Assembly: GCA_041853585.1 (NCBI GenBank)
Contig: JBGZSM010000092.1
Coordinates: 1-64,000, forward strand
Length of the DNA stretch: 64,000 bases
Direction: 5' to 3'
Source of the DNA: JAUNKE01 sp041853585
GTDB taxonomy: Bacteria; Bacillota; Clostridia; Peptostreptococcales; Filifactoraceae
Below the pieces are notes generated by a model. It saw only the letters and a program-made list of their open reading frames with translations. It made no database searches and was not told the origin of the DNA. Shown here piece by piece: positions 14,221-23,291 of the stretch. The stretch's first letter is position 1. The number at the start of each line of letters is the position of its first letter. Made by a program: the position numbers and the translations under genes.

Positions 14221-15663
14221 TTAAGCCCTTTCAAAATCCAATTCCAAACCTAACAAATTTGCAATTTGCAAGGCATTCTTCGGTACATCGGCATGACCGA
14301 TTTCTTCAACCGAGTAATCCATGTGGCGTTGGAGAATGCTCAGGGCTTCTTTGCTATTCTTTTTTGCCAAATCTTTCAGTTGGTCAAAATTCACACGACT
14401 GATTCCGACCACTTGTAAATGAGTGACATTATCCAAACGCACTCCGTCAAAATGCGTCGAAATGAAAGTGTAGGACTTTCTTTCGTTAAACAGACGAATC
14501 ATCGCGTTGACGATAATCCTTCCTTCATCCGGATTCGTTCCTCGTGACAACTCATCCAAAAGTATCAGTCCGTCCTTTACCGCGCTCGCGCCGACGATGG
14601 TTTTCAGCTCAATCATCTCGGCGCCGAAGCTGCTCAGTCCTTTATCGACACTTTGCAAATCGTCTGCAATCATATATAAAAAATCAATAACCGGTATTTC
14701 GGCATCTTCCGCATAGACATACAATCCGGAATTTGCAAGGAGCACATTGAGCGCAACGCTCTTCATCGCGATGCTCTTGCCTCCCATATTCGCTCCGGTC
14801 AGCACCGTCACCCCGTTTTTCAGCGACAAATCCAGACGCTGCATCGTCGCTCCCTTTTGGGAAAGCAATTCTTCATAATACGGATTATACATGCCTTTCA
14901 AAACAATCGGTCGCTCAGCCGAAAACATTTTCGGTTTGCTCGCCTTGCTTGACATCGCGTATTTCGCCTTCGCCATCAAAAGATCCAAATAGCCGATAGT
15001 ATCCGCATTTGTCAGCAGCGGTTTTTGAAAGGCAATCAGCTTGGTGCTCAAATCCTGTTTGATTTCAAATTCTATTTTTTCTTCCTTCGCCAAAATCTCG
15101 GCTCGCTGATGCAATAAATTATTTTTTTCATCCGCCGAGTTCGCCGATTGTATCTGCTGCTCCAGCTTTCTTCTTACTTCCCGTAATTGCTTCAAATCAT
15201 TTGAAAAATTATCATAGATATAAAAGGTTTCGTAGCCCGTCTCCTCCGGGTCGAGCAATTTGAAAACTTCTCCGACATCCTCCAATTGCACGAAGGACAA
15301 ATCACAATGAAGCTTCTCGTAAAAAGCCTTTATATCCATACAAATCTTTGAAAACAACTTAATTTCAAAAAGCTCAATTTCATCCAGCACTATGCCCGTT
15401 CCCAATTTTCGAAGACTGGGCTGAATATCTTTGACCTTGCACAATATATAGAGAATATTGGCAACCGACTCTTCTTTTTGCTGAAATAGAGCAATCATCT
15501 TTTCCACATTGGATAACTCCATCTCCAATTGCTCAAAGTTACTTTTTGTATAGGGAGTCAATGCTCTTTTTTTGTCATCCCCCAACTTGCAGATTGTATT
15601 GATTCCTTCGATAATATACGAAAATCCAATCCCTTCCCTTTGCTCACTATCCAAAAATCTCAC
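14221..15663 (-). CDS. kamC: Lysine 5,6-aminomutase reactivase ATPase, MutS-like
   Basis: The 480-residue protein has the C-terminal ATPase domain of MutS: Walker A LTGANMGGKSIAMKS, Walker B LILLDELSRGTNPDEG, and FISTHFDG. It lacks the mismatch-binding domain, so it is not a mismatch-repair MutS. Homologues occupy this place in lysine-fermentation clusters and are named KamC, a reactivation ATPase that, with KamB, exchanges damaged cobalamin in KamDE. The biochemical role is assigned from context and family naming. The gene overlaps kamB by 4 nt. Confidence 0.85.
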   Translation of the reverse strand: MRFLDSEQREGIGFSYIIEGINTICKLGDDKKRALTPYTKSNFEQLEMELSNVEKMIALFQQKEESVANILYILCKVKDIQPSLRKLGTGIVLDEIELFEIKLFSKICMDIKAFYEKLHCDLSFVQLEDVGEVFKLLDPEETGYETFYIYDNFSNDLKQLREVRRKLEQQIQSANSADEKNNLLHQRAEILAKEEKIEFEIKQDLSTKLIAFQKPLLTNADTIGYLDLLMAKAKYAMSSKASKPKMFSAERPIVLKGMYNPYYEELLSQKGATMQRLDLSLKNGVTVLTGANMGGKSIAMKSVALNVLLANSGLYVYAEDAEIPVIDFLYMIADDLQSVDKGLSSFGAEMIELKTIVGASAVKDGLILLDELSRGTNPDEGRIIVNAMIRLFNERKSYTFISTHFDGVRLDNVTHLQVVGISRVNFDQLKDLAKKNSKEALSILQRHMDYSVEEIGHADVPKNALQIANLLGLELDFERA

Positions 15664-16676
15664 GATGTCCCTCTATTCATTACATCAAAAATCGGTATGT
15701 TAATATATTTTTCAAGCGCCCCAATTATTTTTTGCGAATCGATGTTATAGTCGCTCGCGGAAAACGGATTGACCGTAATGCCGACCACATTGATTTCGCT
15801 GAGTGCATAGATCCCGATTCCCTTGGTTTGCAATCTTGCCAAATTGCTTGCATTCACAAATATCTTGGTGCCGTCATCCACCAGAATCGACGGCTTGGCT
15901 TTTAATTTCAAATTTCTTAAAATCAAATCGACAAAAGCATCGGTAATCGCACCCGATGTATAGATGATACGCGTATGGTCGTCGATTTGTTCCGCAATCA
16001 TTTTTTCGTTACCGATGATGGTCACATCGGCTCGGTAGAAGATGTTTTTTTCTTCATCCATCAGCATCACCGACGATTCGTCTTTTTCCAAAATAGAAAT
16101 GATTTCGTCATCAAAAAATTTCGGAACGGTCAGCACCTGATAGCTGTGCACCGTTTCTTCGAAAATTCGATTGAAGTTGCCGGAGATTGCCGCTCCCGTT
16201 GATAAAATCGTCGCCTCGGCGACCGATGGCGATGCGAAACTCTTTCGTGATAAGGCGCCGTCTACAAACACCTTCTGCGCTCCATATTCAAACATTCTTT
16301 CGATGGCATATCGAGTCTGATAATTGGTGGAGGGTCCCGCCAATTCAATATAGCCGTCGCTCACCGCTCGTGAAATCACGATGGCGCCCATCGGTGTATG
16401 GATGTCGGTCACTTCCAAGATTTCAAGTGTCGCATCCGAAAGTTTGAGGCAGGCAGCCGCAGTTGTAACGATTGTCCCTTTGTGTATGTAGATTCTCGGC
16501 TTGGCAGTTCCCGTTACACGATCCAGCGTTTCTCCATCTCGCCCAATAGATGATAGACCAAGGGTAAAATTACCCCTGGCCTCATTTATAAAAAAATTCA
16601 ATGTTGTAGTTTTGCCTGCATTTTTTGACATCCCGATAAACGAAATGGATTTATATTTTTCAATCAGCTCAAGCAT
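15660..16676 (-). CDS. kamB: Lysine 5,6-aminomutase reactivase subunit KamB
   Basis: A 338-residue P-loop protein: SFIGMSKNAGKTTTLNFF (residues about 12-29) is the nucleotide-binding loop. The rest has few known motifs (SIGRDGETLDRVTG, then FVDGALSRKSFASP). It lies between kamA and kamC, overlapping kamC by 4 nt and separated from kamA by 3 nt. The protein family is found only beside kam genes and is named as the partner of KamC in reactivating lysine 5,6-aminomutase. The name rests on family and context; the sequence alone shows an NTPase. Confidence 0.82.
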   Translation of the reverse strand: MLELIEKYKSISFIGMSKNAGKTTTLNFFINEARGNFTLGLSSIGRDGETLDRVTGTAKPRIYIHKGTIVTTAAACLKLSDATLEILEVTDIHTPMGAIVISRAVSDGYIELAGPSTNYQTRYAIERMFEYGAQKVFVDGALSRKSFASPSVAEATILSTGAAISGNFNRIFEETVHSYQVLTVPKFFDDEIISILEKDESSVMLMDEEKNIFYRADVTIIGNEKMIAEQIDDHTRIIYTSGAITDAFVDLILRNLKLKAKPSILVDDGTKIFVNASNLARLQTKGIGIYALSEINVVGITVNPFSASDYNIDSQKIIGALEKYINIPIFDVMNRGTS

Positions 16677-16679
16677 CTA

Positions 16680-17930
16680 CTAATGATTTCCTCTTTGACT
16701 TCTTTCCAATCCAATCGGCTCGAGAGTTTGTTTCTCGCCATTGAGCAAGCTTGCCACTCCGACCTTGTGGATTTTTTCTTTGCCTGTGCACACATCGCAG
16801 GTACATCCCGGTGTATAATTGTCCGGCTCATGATAAGTGGTGATAACCCCTTCAAAGTTTCGAAGAATAACTTTGTTGTGGTTTTGCGAAATGACATAAT
16901 TCGGCATAACCGGAGTCTTTCCGCCACCGCCCGGCGCATCGACAACGAATGTCGGAACGCAATATCCGGAAGTATGACCGCGAAGTGCCTCGATGATTTC
17001 GATTCCTTTTGAAACGGTTGTTCTGAAATGAGACAATCCGAGTGAAAGGTCGCATTGATAAATGTAGTATGGTCTTACGCGAATTTTTACCAGGTCATTT
17101 ACCAATTTGAGCATTACATGCGGACAGTCGTTGACGCCACGCAAAAGTACGGATTGGTTTCCAAGCGGAATTCCCGCATTTGCCATTTTTTCACAAGCTG
17201 CAGCCGTTTCTTCGTTGATTTCATTGGAATGGTTGAAATGTGTATTCAGCCATATCGGATGATATTTCTTAAGCATATTTACCAAACCGTCCGTAATTCT
17301 TTGCGGAAGAACAACCGGTGTTCTCGTTCCGATACGAATAATCTCAACATGCGGAATCGTACGAAGCTCTTTGATGATTTCTTCCAAACGCTCGTCGCTC
17401 ATCAAAAGTGCGTCTCCGCCTGAAAGCAATACATCGCGAACCTGTGGCGTATTGCGAATATAATCGATTGCCTTTTTGATATTGTCCATCGGTACCGCGG
17501 AGTCGTTTTGTCCGGCGAATCTTCTTCGCGTACAATGACGGCAGTACATGGAGCACTGGTCTGTAATCAAAACGAGCGCACGGTCCGGATAACGGTGAGT
17601 TAAGCCCGGAGTCGGTGAATCCACATCCTCGTGAAGCGGGTCTTCTTCATCTTCCGGTGCACGATAAACTTCAGACGCTGTCGGAATCGCTTGTAATCTT
17701 ACCGGGTCGTTCGGGTCGTTCGGGTCAATAATTGAAAGATAGTATGGAGTGATTGCCATACGAAGCATCTTCAATGACTCGACAACTCCTTTTTCTTCTT
17801 CTTCCGTAAGCGGAATATATTTTTTGAGCTCCTCCGCCGTTTCAATTCGATTTCTTACCTGCCATTTCCAATCGAACCATTGCTCGTCGGTTACATCCGG
17901 GAACAGCTCATGCCTTCTGTAAACTTTCAT
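16680..17930 (-). CDS. kamA: L-lysine 2,3-aminomutase
   Basis: KamA is a radical-SAM, PLP-dependent enzyme that converts L-lysine to L-beta-lysine, the first step of lysine fermentation. The 4Fe-4S cluster cysteines are C126, C130 and C133 in TDQCSMYCRHCTRRR. The PLP lysine lies in DAPGGGGKTPVMPNY, near residue 337 as in the clostridial enzyme. A cysteine-rich zinc-binding tail (GCTCDVCTG) marks a true lysine aminomutase rather than the EF-P modifying paralogue EpmB. Length (416) is normal. The gene sits 31 nt downstream of kdd. Confidence 0.96.
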   Translation of the reverse strand: MKVYRRHELFPDVTDEQWFDWKWQVRNRIETAEELKKYIPLTEEEEKGVVESLKMLRMAITPYYLSIIDPNDPNDPVRLQAIPTASEVYRAPEDEEDPLHEDVDSPTPGLTHRYPDRALVLITDQCSMYCRHCTRRRFAGQNDSAVPMDNIKKAIDYIRNTPQVRDVLLSGGDALLMSDERLEEIIKELRTIPHVEIIRIGTRTPVVLPQRITDGLVNMLKKYHPIWLNTHFNHSNEINEETAAACEKMANAGIPLGNQSVLLRGVNDCPHVMLKLVNDLVKIRVRPYYIYQCDLSLGLSHFRTTVSKGIEIIEALRGHTSGYCVPTFVVDAPGGGGKTPVMPNYVISQNHNKVILRNFEGVITTYHEPDNYTPGCTCDVCTGKEKIHKVGVASLLNGEKQTLEPIGLERSQRGNH

Positions 17931-17961
17931 AACATTCTCCTATCTTTTTTCCCTATTCAAA

Positions 17962-18996
17962 TTATACATATTGCTTTTCGAAAATTTCGCGAAGCTCTTT
18001 CGACTCACGAAGCTCCTCCAAAGTAATCGCCGCATGGTCTTTTGTATAACCGTTTCCAATAATCATATTTACATCTTTTCCAACGCCTTCCGCACCAAGC
18101 GCCGCCTTCGTGAAGGAAGTTGCCATGGAGAAGAAGTATACGATTCCGCCGTCACGAACCGGAAGGATGGAAGTCATTTCAGTATTCTCGATATTTACAC
18201 AGTTGATAACGATATCGACTTCTTTTCCATTGTTCGCCTCAAGCACTTTGTCCAATACTTCAATCGGCATAGTCGCACTCGCAACTACTACTTTGTGGCA
18301 GAAGCCTGCATCCATCAATTTCTTGATGTCGGATTCTTTACGCACAACCGCGATTACATTTCCGGTTGGGCCCACGCGTTTTTTCGCTTCGTAGCAACAC
18401 ATCATTCCTGATTTTCCGGCCGCACCGAGAACCATTACCGAATCGCCCGGTTTTACAAGCTTCGCAGTTTGTGCCGGTGCACCCGCAACATCCAATGCCG
18501 CAAGTGCCAAAGTCTCGGACATGTCATCCGGAAGCACGGAGTAGATTCCGCTTTCGAATAAAATTGCCTGTCCTTTGATTTCAACACGGTCGATATCCGG
18601 GTGAATTTGGATGATTTCATCAATTTTCAACGGAGTTAAAGAAAGGGAAACCAAAGTTGCCAATTTGTCGCCGACTTTCAAATCCGTTTTGCCGATTAAA
18701 TCTTTTCCGATTTCTTTTACGGTTCCGATGAGCATTCCGCCGGAGCCAGTTACAGGGTTTTGCATTTTTCCGCGCTCCGCAACGATGGATAGAATCATCT
18801 CTTTAATTTTTTCCACATCGTGATTGCAAGCCTCTTCAATTTGTGTAAAGCTCGCCGAGTCAATATTCAACGCTTTTACATCGATAAGTATCTCATTGTC
18901 GTAAATCTCCATTTTGTTGCAAATTTTCTTTGCAGGTTGAGGAAGAACTCCTTGTGGCTCAATTACTCTGTGTGTACCGTATTTGTTACCTTTCAT
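17962..18996 (-). CDS. kdd: L-erythro-3,5-diaminohexanoate dehydrogenase
   Basis: Kdd oxidatively deaminates 3,5-diaminohexanoate to 5-amino-3-oxohexanoate with NAD+. The 344-residue protein has an alcohol-dehydrogenase-like Rossmann domain (VMVLGAAGKSGMMCCYEAKKR, residues about 175-195) and family-specific N-terminal text (MKGNKYGTHRVIEPQGVLPQPA). It is the second gene of the operon, 12 nt after kal. Its product would normally be cleaved by Kce, for which no gene is present here. Confidence 0.94.
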   Translation of the reverse strand: MKGNKYGTHRVIEPQGVLPQPAKKICNKMEIYDNEILIDVKALNIDSASFTQIEEACNHDVEKIKEMILSIVAERGKMQNPVTGSGGMLIGTVKEIGKDLIGKTDLKVGDKLATLVSLSLTPLKIDEIIQIHPDIDRVEIKGQAILFESGIYSVLPDDMSETLALAALDVAGAPAQTAKLVKPGDSVMVLGAAGKSGMMCCYEAKKRVGPTGNVIAVVRKESDIKKLMDAGFCHKVVVASATMPIEVLDKVLEANNGKEVDIVINCVNIENTEMTSILPVRDGGIVYFFSMATSFTKAALGAEGVGKDVNMIIGNGYTKDHAAITLEELRESKELREIFEKQYV

Positions 18997-19008
18997 ATTA
19001 AAACCCTC

Positions 19009-19392
19009 CTATTTTTTTCTTTGTTTATCTTTCGGAACTACGCAAGTTCCAACCGCCTTACAAACAACGACCGGCTCCGCCAACACATCCGCCGCCGATT
19101 CATTAATATCGGTTCTCGGAACGATTACCTTTCTCGCTTCAAAAACCATTTTTCGTGAGCTGTTTCCGACTTCAACAATCTCGCCGACCGCTTCGATATA
19201 GTCTCCCGCATAAACCGGAGCCATAAATTCTACCGATTCATACGCTTTGAAAAGACCCTCGTCGCCGTCATGCTGAATCAAAAGTTCCGTCGCCACATCA
19301 CCGAACAATCCGAGCATTCTCGCTCCATCTACCAGATTGCCTCCATAATGAGCATCATGCGAACTCATTCTCAGTCTGATAATTGACTTCAT
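19009..19392 (-). CDS. kal: 3-aminobutyryl-CoA ammonia-lyase
   Basis: Kal removes ammonia from L-3-aminobutyryl-CoA, giving crotonyl-CoA late in lysine fermentation. The 127-residue protein has a single hot-dog fold, with the family signature SSHDAHYGGNLVDGA near the N-terminus and the APVYAGDYIEAVGEI segment in the central strand. It is the first gene of the operon, about 85 nt downstream of the riboswitch terminator, with GGGAG in front of the ATG. Confidence 0.93.
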   Translation of the reverse strand: MKSIIRLRMSSHDAHYGGNLVDGARMLGLFGDVATELLIQHDGDEGLFKAYESVEFMAPVYAGDYIEAVGEIVEVGNSSRKMVFEARKVIVPRTDINESAADVLAEPVVVCKAVGTCVVPKDKQRKK

Positions 19393-19474
19393 ACCATTCT
19401 CCCTTCATTAAATTCCTTTGCCAAATTTGCTTTCACAACTTGGTTCACAACTCGGCATCATACTTTTTACATAT

Positions 19475-19514
19475 AAAAAAGCACTGCATGCCACATCCGT
19501 GACATAAACAGCGC
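19475..19514 (-). terminator. Riboswitch expression-platform terminator
   Basis: On the minus strand GCGCTG pairs with CAGTGC (one G-U), with an inner helix TGTCA/TGGCA, followed by TTTTTT. The 5' arm overlaps the 3' strand of the aptamer P1 helix, so the two structures exclude each other. From 19393 to 19474 there is only the kal leader. Confidence 0.85.
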
Positions 19515-19677
19515 TCCATAGACATTCTATGACAGTAGCAAACTATGGTTTGCTTACCAGAAAATATGCAGTAGGGTCTGCAGATTCCCTTCGGCGATTG
19601 ACAAATTCATACACAATATCGACACTCCTAATCTTAACAATTATGTATTACCTAGCCAAACGCACCTCTCCTTATGT
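19502..19677 (-). promoter_or_regulatory. Lysine riboswitch (L box), predicted ON switch
   Basis: The minus-strand leader of kal contains the conserved lysine-aptamer words in order: AGAGGTGCG at the 5' side, CGCCGAAGG in the middle, then CTGTCA and GGAGCGCTG at the 3' side. P1 forms between ACATAAGGAG (19668-19677) and CTGTTTATGT (19502-19511), 9 of 10 pairs. The P1 3' strand is also the 5' part of the terminator stem. Lysine binding, which stabilises P1, should therefore block termination. Identification as an L box is confident; the ON logic is inferred from the overlap. Confidence 0.9.
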
Positions 19678-19685
19678 ACATTTAT

Positions 19686-19715
19686 ATTATAGTACGATAA
19701 ATATATTATTGTCAA
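19686..19715 (-). promoter_or_regulatory. Promoter of the lysine-fermentation operon
   Basis: A consensus TTGACA (19710-19715) and TATAAT (19686-19691) with 18-bp spacing on the minus strand. The expected transcript start, near 19679, is right at the 5' edge of P1. Confidence 0.85.
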
Positions 19716-19828
19716 TGAAAAAGTTTTCATTCCTAAAAATTTTTTAGTCATCATTTTTCGGCATTCCAATCAAACTTAAAATTTGTCAACAAAATTTGGA
19801 ATCTGATTTTGTTTTTCTCCATTAAATT

Positions 19829-19882
19829 AAAAAAGCCGAGCTCCAAATTCGGATTTCAACCCAACTTGGAAATCGGCTTTTA
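19829..19882 (-). terminator. Terminator of the trhA gene
   Basis: AAAAGCCGA pairs with TCGGCTTTT, with an inner TCCAA/TTGGA helix, and on the minus strand ends in TTTTTT. It lies about 35 nt after the stop of the gene at 19915-20568. Confidence 0.8.
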
Positions 19883-19914
19883 TTTCATTTATCTTTTGAG
19901 CAACATTTCATGGC

Positions 19915-20568
19915 CTATTGCTTGAGCAAAATCCCGAAATAGACGGAGCAAAATTGTGCCAGCGTTCCTCCCAAAATGAAGAAATGGAAGATATCGTGAA
20001 AGTTCACCTTGCTGAAAGTAGGTTTTTTCAAAATATAAATCACGCCGCCGATGGAATAACTGATTCCGCCAACCACGAGCAAAAGCAATGCCCACCAAGG
20101 CAAGATTCTCGCAATTTCGCTGACGAAAAAGATGACGAGCCAGCCCAAAGCGATATACATAATCGTGCCCACCGCTCTCGGCAGATTGAACAAAAAGATT
20201 TTCATCAATACGCCGATTATCGCCAAGCTCCAAATCACAATCAGCAGGATGATTCCCTTCTGCCGATTCGTCATCGCCAACAAAAACGGTGTGTAAGAGC
20301 CCGCTATCAAAAAATAAATCATCGAATGGTCAATCTTGCGGAAAATCATAATTTTCTTTTCCGAGCCGTTGACGCTGTGGTACAATCCGCTTGCCATATA
20401 CAGCAAAAACATCGAACCCGCAAAGACCAAAGTGGATACCAAATTGACGGTTTTGACATCAAATCCGAACACTTTGGACAGACTCACCAAGACGATGGCG
20501 AGTACGGACAGTCCCGCACCGATATAGTGACTGATTGCACTGACCGGATCTCTAAGTTGTTTTGCCAT
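19915..20568 (-). CDS. Hemolysin III / TrhA (PAQR-type) membrane protein
   Basis: The 217-residue protein has seven predicted membrane helices and the family signatures: ISHYIGAGLSVLAIVLV at the N-terminus, LYHSVNGSEKKIMIFRKIDHSMIYFLIAGSYTPF in TM3-4 and HDIFHFFILGGTLAQF at the C-terminus. The conserved S-H-H-D-H residues form the zinc site of PAQR-like hydrolases. In Bacillus, members of this family have been linked to membrane fluidity. True haemolysin activity is doubtful. It is transcribed alone or with cobQ upstream (24-nt gap). Confidence 0.9.
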   Translation of the reverse strand: MAKQLRDPVSAISHYIGAGLSVLAIVLVSLSKVFGFDVKTVNLVSTLVFAGSMFLLYMASGLYHSVNGSEKKIMIFRKIDHSMIYFLIAGSYTPFLLAMTNRQKGIILLIVIWSLAIIGVLMKIFLFNLPRAVGTIMYIALGWLVIFFVSEIARILPWWALLLLVVGGISYSIGGVIYILKKPTFSKVNFHDIFHFFILGGTLAQFCSVYFGILLKQ

Positions 20569-20592
20569 GATACGCTCCTGTTCTCAAAGATA

Positions 20593-22122
20593 CTATTTCA
20601 GTATCCGGTAAATGCTTTCCACATCGACATTTTCTCTGAACAATGCTTCCAGCTTTGCAAACTCCTTCTCCTTAAACTCCTTATAGTTAAAGCTGTTTTC
20701 ATTTACCGCCAAGCCTTTTTTCTTTCTCAAATTGTTTATCAAGGTATTGGTAAACTCATAATTGTCGAATACGCCATGGAAATAAGTTCCCATCACGCTG
20801 CCCGTCGCATTGACGATGCCGTCCGGATGGTCTTGTTTTTCGCCGAGCACTTCAACCACTCTCGTAAAGACGATATCCTTCTCGGGGTCGGCCGCGGTTT
20901 TTCCACTATGCACTTCATAGCCGGAAATCTCCATATTGCTCATTGAGAAAAACGGACTTTGTTCATCGACGGACAGATTTTGAATCTTTGCCTTCGCCTG
21001 CGTCGTCACCTTGCCATGCTCAAAAGTCGTCGTATGGTTGAGCAATCCCAAGCAGTCGATTTCATCCAAGAAATCCTCCAAATGATGCGGGTCTTTAATT
21101 TGCTTGCCGAGCATCTGAAAGCCGCCGCAGATTCCCATAACCGGCACATTTTTATTTTTGTTCAAATCGTAAAGCTGATGAATCAAATTACTTGCTTTTA
21201 AGGATTTTAAATCCGAAACCGTATTCTTGGTTCCCGGCAGAACAATCAAATCCGGATTGGTGAAATTCTCATGCAGTTCCACGAATCGAATATTGACTCC
21301 GCTCATGTGACGCAGGACTTCAAAATCCGTTGAGTTCGAAAGATGCGGATATTTGACGACTTCAATATTGATATTGTTGTCGGGACTTCCCTGCCAATGC
21401 GTCTTTTCGGTAATCGAATCTTCGTCCTCCAAATTAATGGCGGTGTAAGGCATCACACCGAGCACCTTTTTGCCGGTCAGCTTTTCAATCTGCTCAATGC
21501 CCGGCTGCAACAATTCTTTTCTTCCTTTAAATTTATTGATGATAATTCCTTGAATTCTGTCTCTGGATTTTTCATCCTGCAACATAATCGTTCCGTAGAT
21601 GGATGCGAATACTCCGCCTCGGTCGATGTCCGCCACCAAGATGACCGGTGCATCGAGCAGCTCCGCCGATGCCATATTCGAAATATCATTCTCCATCATG
21701 TTCAGTTCCGCCGGACTGCCGGCTCCTTCGATAACGATGACATCATTGTCCTTTGCCAAAGTATCGTAGGACTCCTGTATCTTAGGAAGCAGCGACATTT
21801 TTTTCGTCTTGTAAGTCAAGCTGTCCATATTCTCCCAAATTTTCCCATGCACGATGACCTGTGACAGATTGTTTCCCGTCGGCTTGAGCAAAATCGGATT
21901 CATATGCACCGTCGGCAATTTGCCCGATGCTTCCGCCTGCACGACCTGAGCGCGTCCCATCTCCAGTCCTTCCGCCGTCACAAAACTGTTGAGCGCCATA
22001 TTTTGCGGTTTGAACGGCGCCACACGATGTCCATCGGAGGTAAACACTCGGCAAAGTGCCGTTGCAACAATGCTTTTTCCCGCTCCCGATGATGTTCCTT
22101 GAATCATAACCTTTTTCGTCAT
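20593..22122 (-). CDS. cobQ: Cobyric acid synthase
   Basis: CobQ amidates four side chains of adenosylcobyrinic acid a,c-diamide during B12 synthesis, using glutamine and ATP. N-terminal P-loop: MIQGTSSGAGKSIVATALCR. The dethiobiotin-synthetase-like domain is followed by a triad-type glutaminase with VMGICGGFQMLG (nucleophile Cys) and a C-terminal GTYFHGVFDN (His). Length 509 is normal. It lies directly after the CobD-like gene. Both support supply of the B12 cofactor that KamDE needs. Confidence 0.95.
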   Translation of the reverse strand: MTKKVMIQGTSSGAGKSIVATALCRVFTSDGHRVAPFKPQNMALNSFVTAEGLEMGRAQVVQAEASGKLPTVHMNPILLKPTGNNLSQVIVHGKIWENMDSLTYKTKKMSLLPKIQESYDTLAKDNDVIVIEGAGSPAELNMMENDISNMASAELLDAPVILVADIDRGGVFASIYGTIMLQDEKSRDRIQGIIINKFKGRKELLQPGIEQIEKLTGKKVLGVMPYTAINLEDEDSITEKTHWQGSPDNNINIEVVKYPHLSNSTDFEVLRHMSGVNIRFVELHENFTNPDLIVLPGTKNTVSDLKSLKASNLIHQLYDLNKNKNVPVMGICGGFQMLGKQIKDPHHLEDFLDEIDCLGLLNHTTTFEHGKVTTQAKAKIQNLSVDEQSPFFSMSNMEISGYEVHSGKTAADPEKDIVFTRVVEVLGEKQDHPDGIVNATGSVMGTYFHGVFDNYEFTNTLINNLRKKKGLAVNENSFNYKEFKEKEFAKLEALFRENVDVESIYRILK

Positions 22123-23172
22123 CTAATGAATCTCCTTCTCCAATGCTCTAATCAGCATCTCATTTTTATTTCGTTCTTTGATATTGACCCTTATGTGAAA
22201 TTCGTCCAAGCCCGAATAGTTCGAGCAATCGCGAATCAGTATCCGATGATTGACAATCATCCTTTCTTTTAAAATCCCCGATGAAATATGCGGCGGCAAC
22301 TGGACTAAAAAATAATTGCTGTCGCTCGGATAGACAAAAATCCCTTTGATTTTCTCCAATTCTTTTTTCATCCAAGCGATCTCTTCCTTATAATAGCTGA
22401 CCGTACGACTCTCAAAATCTTCATCGAAAATCGCATCGATCAACACTTCAGCAAAAGCATTGACGCTCCAAGGCTCTTTGATTGCCCACATCGATTCAAT
22501 CAGCGAAGCCGATGCGAAGCCGTAGCCCAGTCGCAAACCGGTCATCGCATAGAATTTGGTCACCGCTTTGAGCACGAACAAATTGTCATACTCGGACACC
22601 AAAGGCAACAATGAGCAGGATTTGTCCGATGAAAAATCCATAAAGGTTTCATCGACAATCAGCAGGGTGCCGCTCTTCTTCGTCTTTTCGAGCAACGACA
22701 TCAAATGGTTGATATTACCCGACGGATTGTTGGGATTGCAGACGAAAAGCGCATCGACTTTTTCGCTCGCAATTCGATTGCAATCAATTGAAAAATCTTT
22801 TTCATAATAAAAATCCACAATTTCTTTGTCGCCAATCTGCGCCGCTCGTCGATATTCGCCGAAGGTCGGCGAAAGGATTCCGATTTTTTGAACAAAGGGC
22901 AATTTCGCCAGCAAAAAAATCAGCTCGGTCGAGCCGTTGCCAACGATGATATGCTCTGCGCGCAAGCTGTATTTTTCGGCCAGCTTGGCGCGAAGCTCCG
23001 TATAATGAATATCGGGATATTTTGCCAGTTTCTCGATTGGAAATTGCCGAATCAATTCTTCCAATTTCGGCGGCAAAAAAATATTCACATTGGAGCTGAA
23101 ATCCGTAATATTCTCGATTTGATATTGCTTCTGAATTTCAGCGATGTCCGCTCCATGTTTGTATAATGTCAT
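22123..23172 (-). CDS. CobD-like PLP decarboxylase / class II aminotransferase
   Basis: A fold-type I PLP protein of 349 residues. The N-terminus HGADIAEIQKQY and the phrase DFSSNVNIFLPP match the threonine-phosphate decarboxylase (CobD) branch rather than HisC. Recognisable are NGSTELIFLLAKL, FVCNPNNPSGN, DETFMDFS and a catalytic lysine in VLKAVTKFYAMTGLRLGYG. CobD makes aminopropanol phosphate for the B12 nucleotide loop, which agrees with the adjacent cobQ (stop and start touch). Histidinol-phosphate aminotransferase is the alternative. I chose ATG 23172, preceded by GAGGGG, over the ATG at 23190. Confidence 0.82.
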   Translation of the reverse strand: MTLYKHGADIAEIQKQYQIENITDFSSNVNIFLPPKLEELIRQFPIEKLAKYPDIHYTELRAKLAEKYSLRAEHIIVGNGSTELIFLLAKLPFVQKIGILSPTFGEYRRAAQIGDKEIVDFYYEKDFSIDCNRIASEKVDALFVCNPNNPSGNINHLMSLLEKTKKSGTLLIVDETFMDFSSDKSCSLLPLVSEYDNLFVLKAVTKFYAMTGLRLGYGFASASLIESMWAIKEPWSVNAFAEVLIDAIFDEDFESRTVSYYKEEIAWMKKELEKIKGIFVYPSDSNYFLVQLPPHISSGILKERMIVNHRILIRDCSNYSGLDEFHIRVNIKERNKNEMLIRALEKEIH

Positions 23173-23226
23173 CTTCCCCTCACATTTCAATCAAATATAT
23201 CATATCTTATTAATCGGAATTTATCA

Positions 23227-23256
23227 ATAAAAAAAGCTGAATAAAATCCAGCTTTT
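23227..23256 (-). terminator. Terminator of the pot operon
   Basis: AAAAGCTG/CAGCTTTT stem with a 9-nt loop and, on the minus strand, TTTTTTTATT. It lies about 35 nt after the potD stop codon. Confidence 0.85.
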
Positions 23257-23291
23257 CATATTCTTCGATTCAAAATCCGCTTACAAAAGCG

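Noticed and set aside
14221..15663. Mismatch-repair MutS
   Set aside because: Only the ATPase part is present, without mismatch-binding domains, and the gene is locked inside the kam operon; KamC is the better name.
19529..19747. 72-codon plus-strand frame
   Set aside because: It is antisense to the lysine riboswitch and its promoter, and has no ribosome-binding site.
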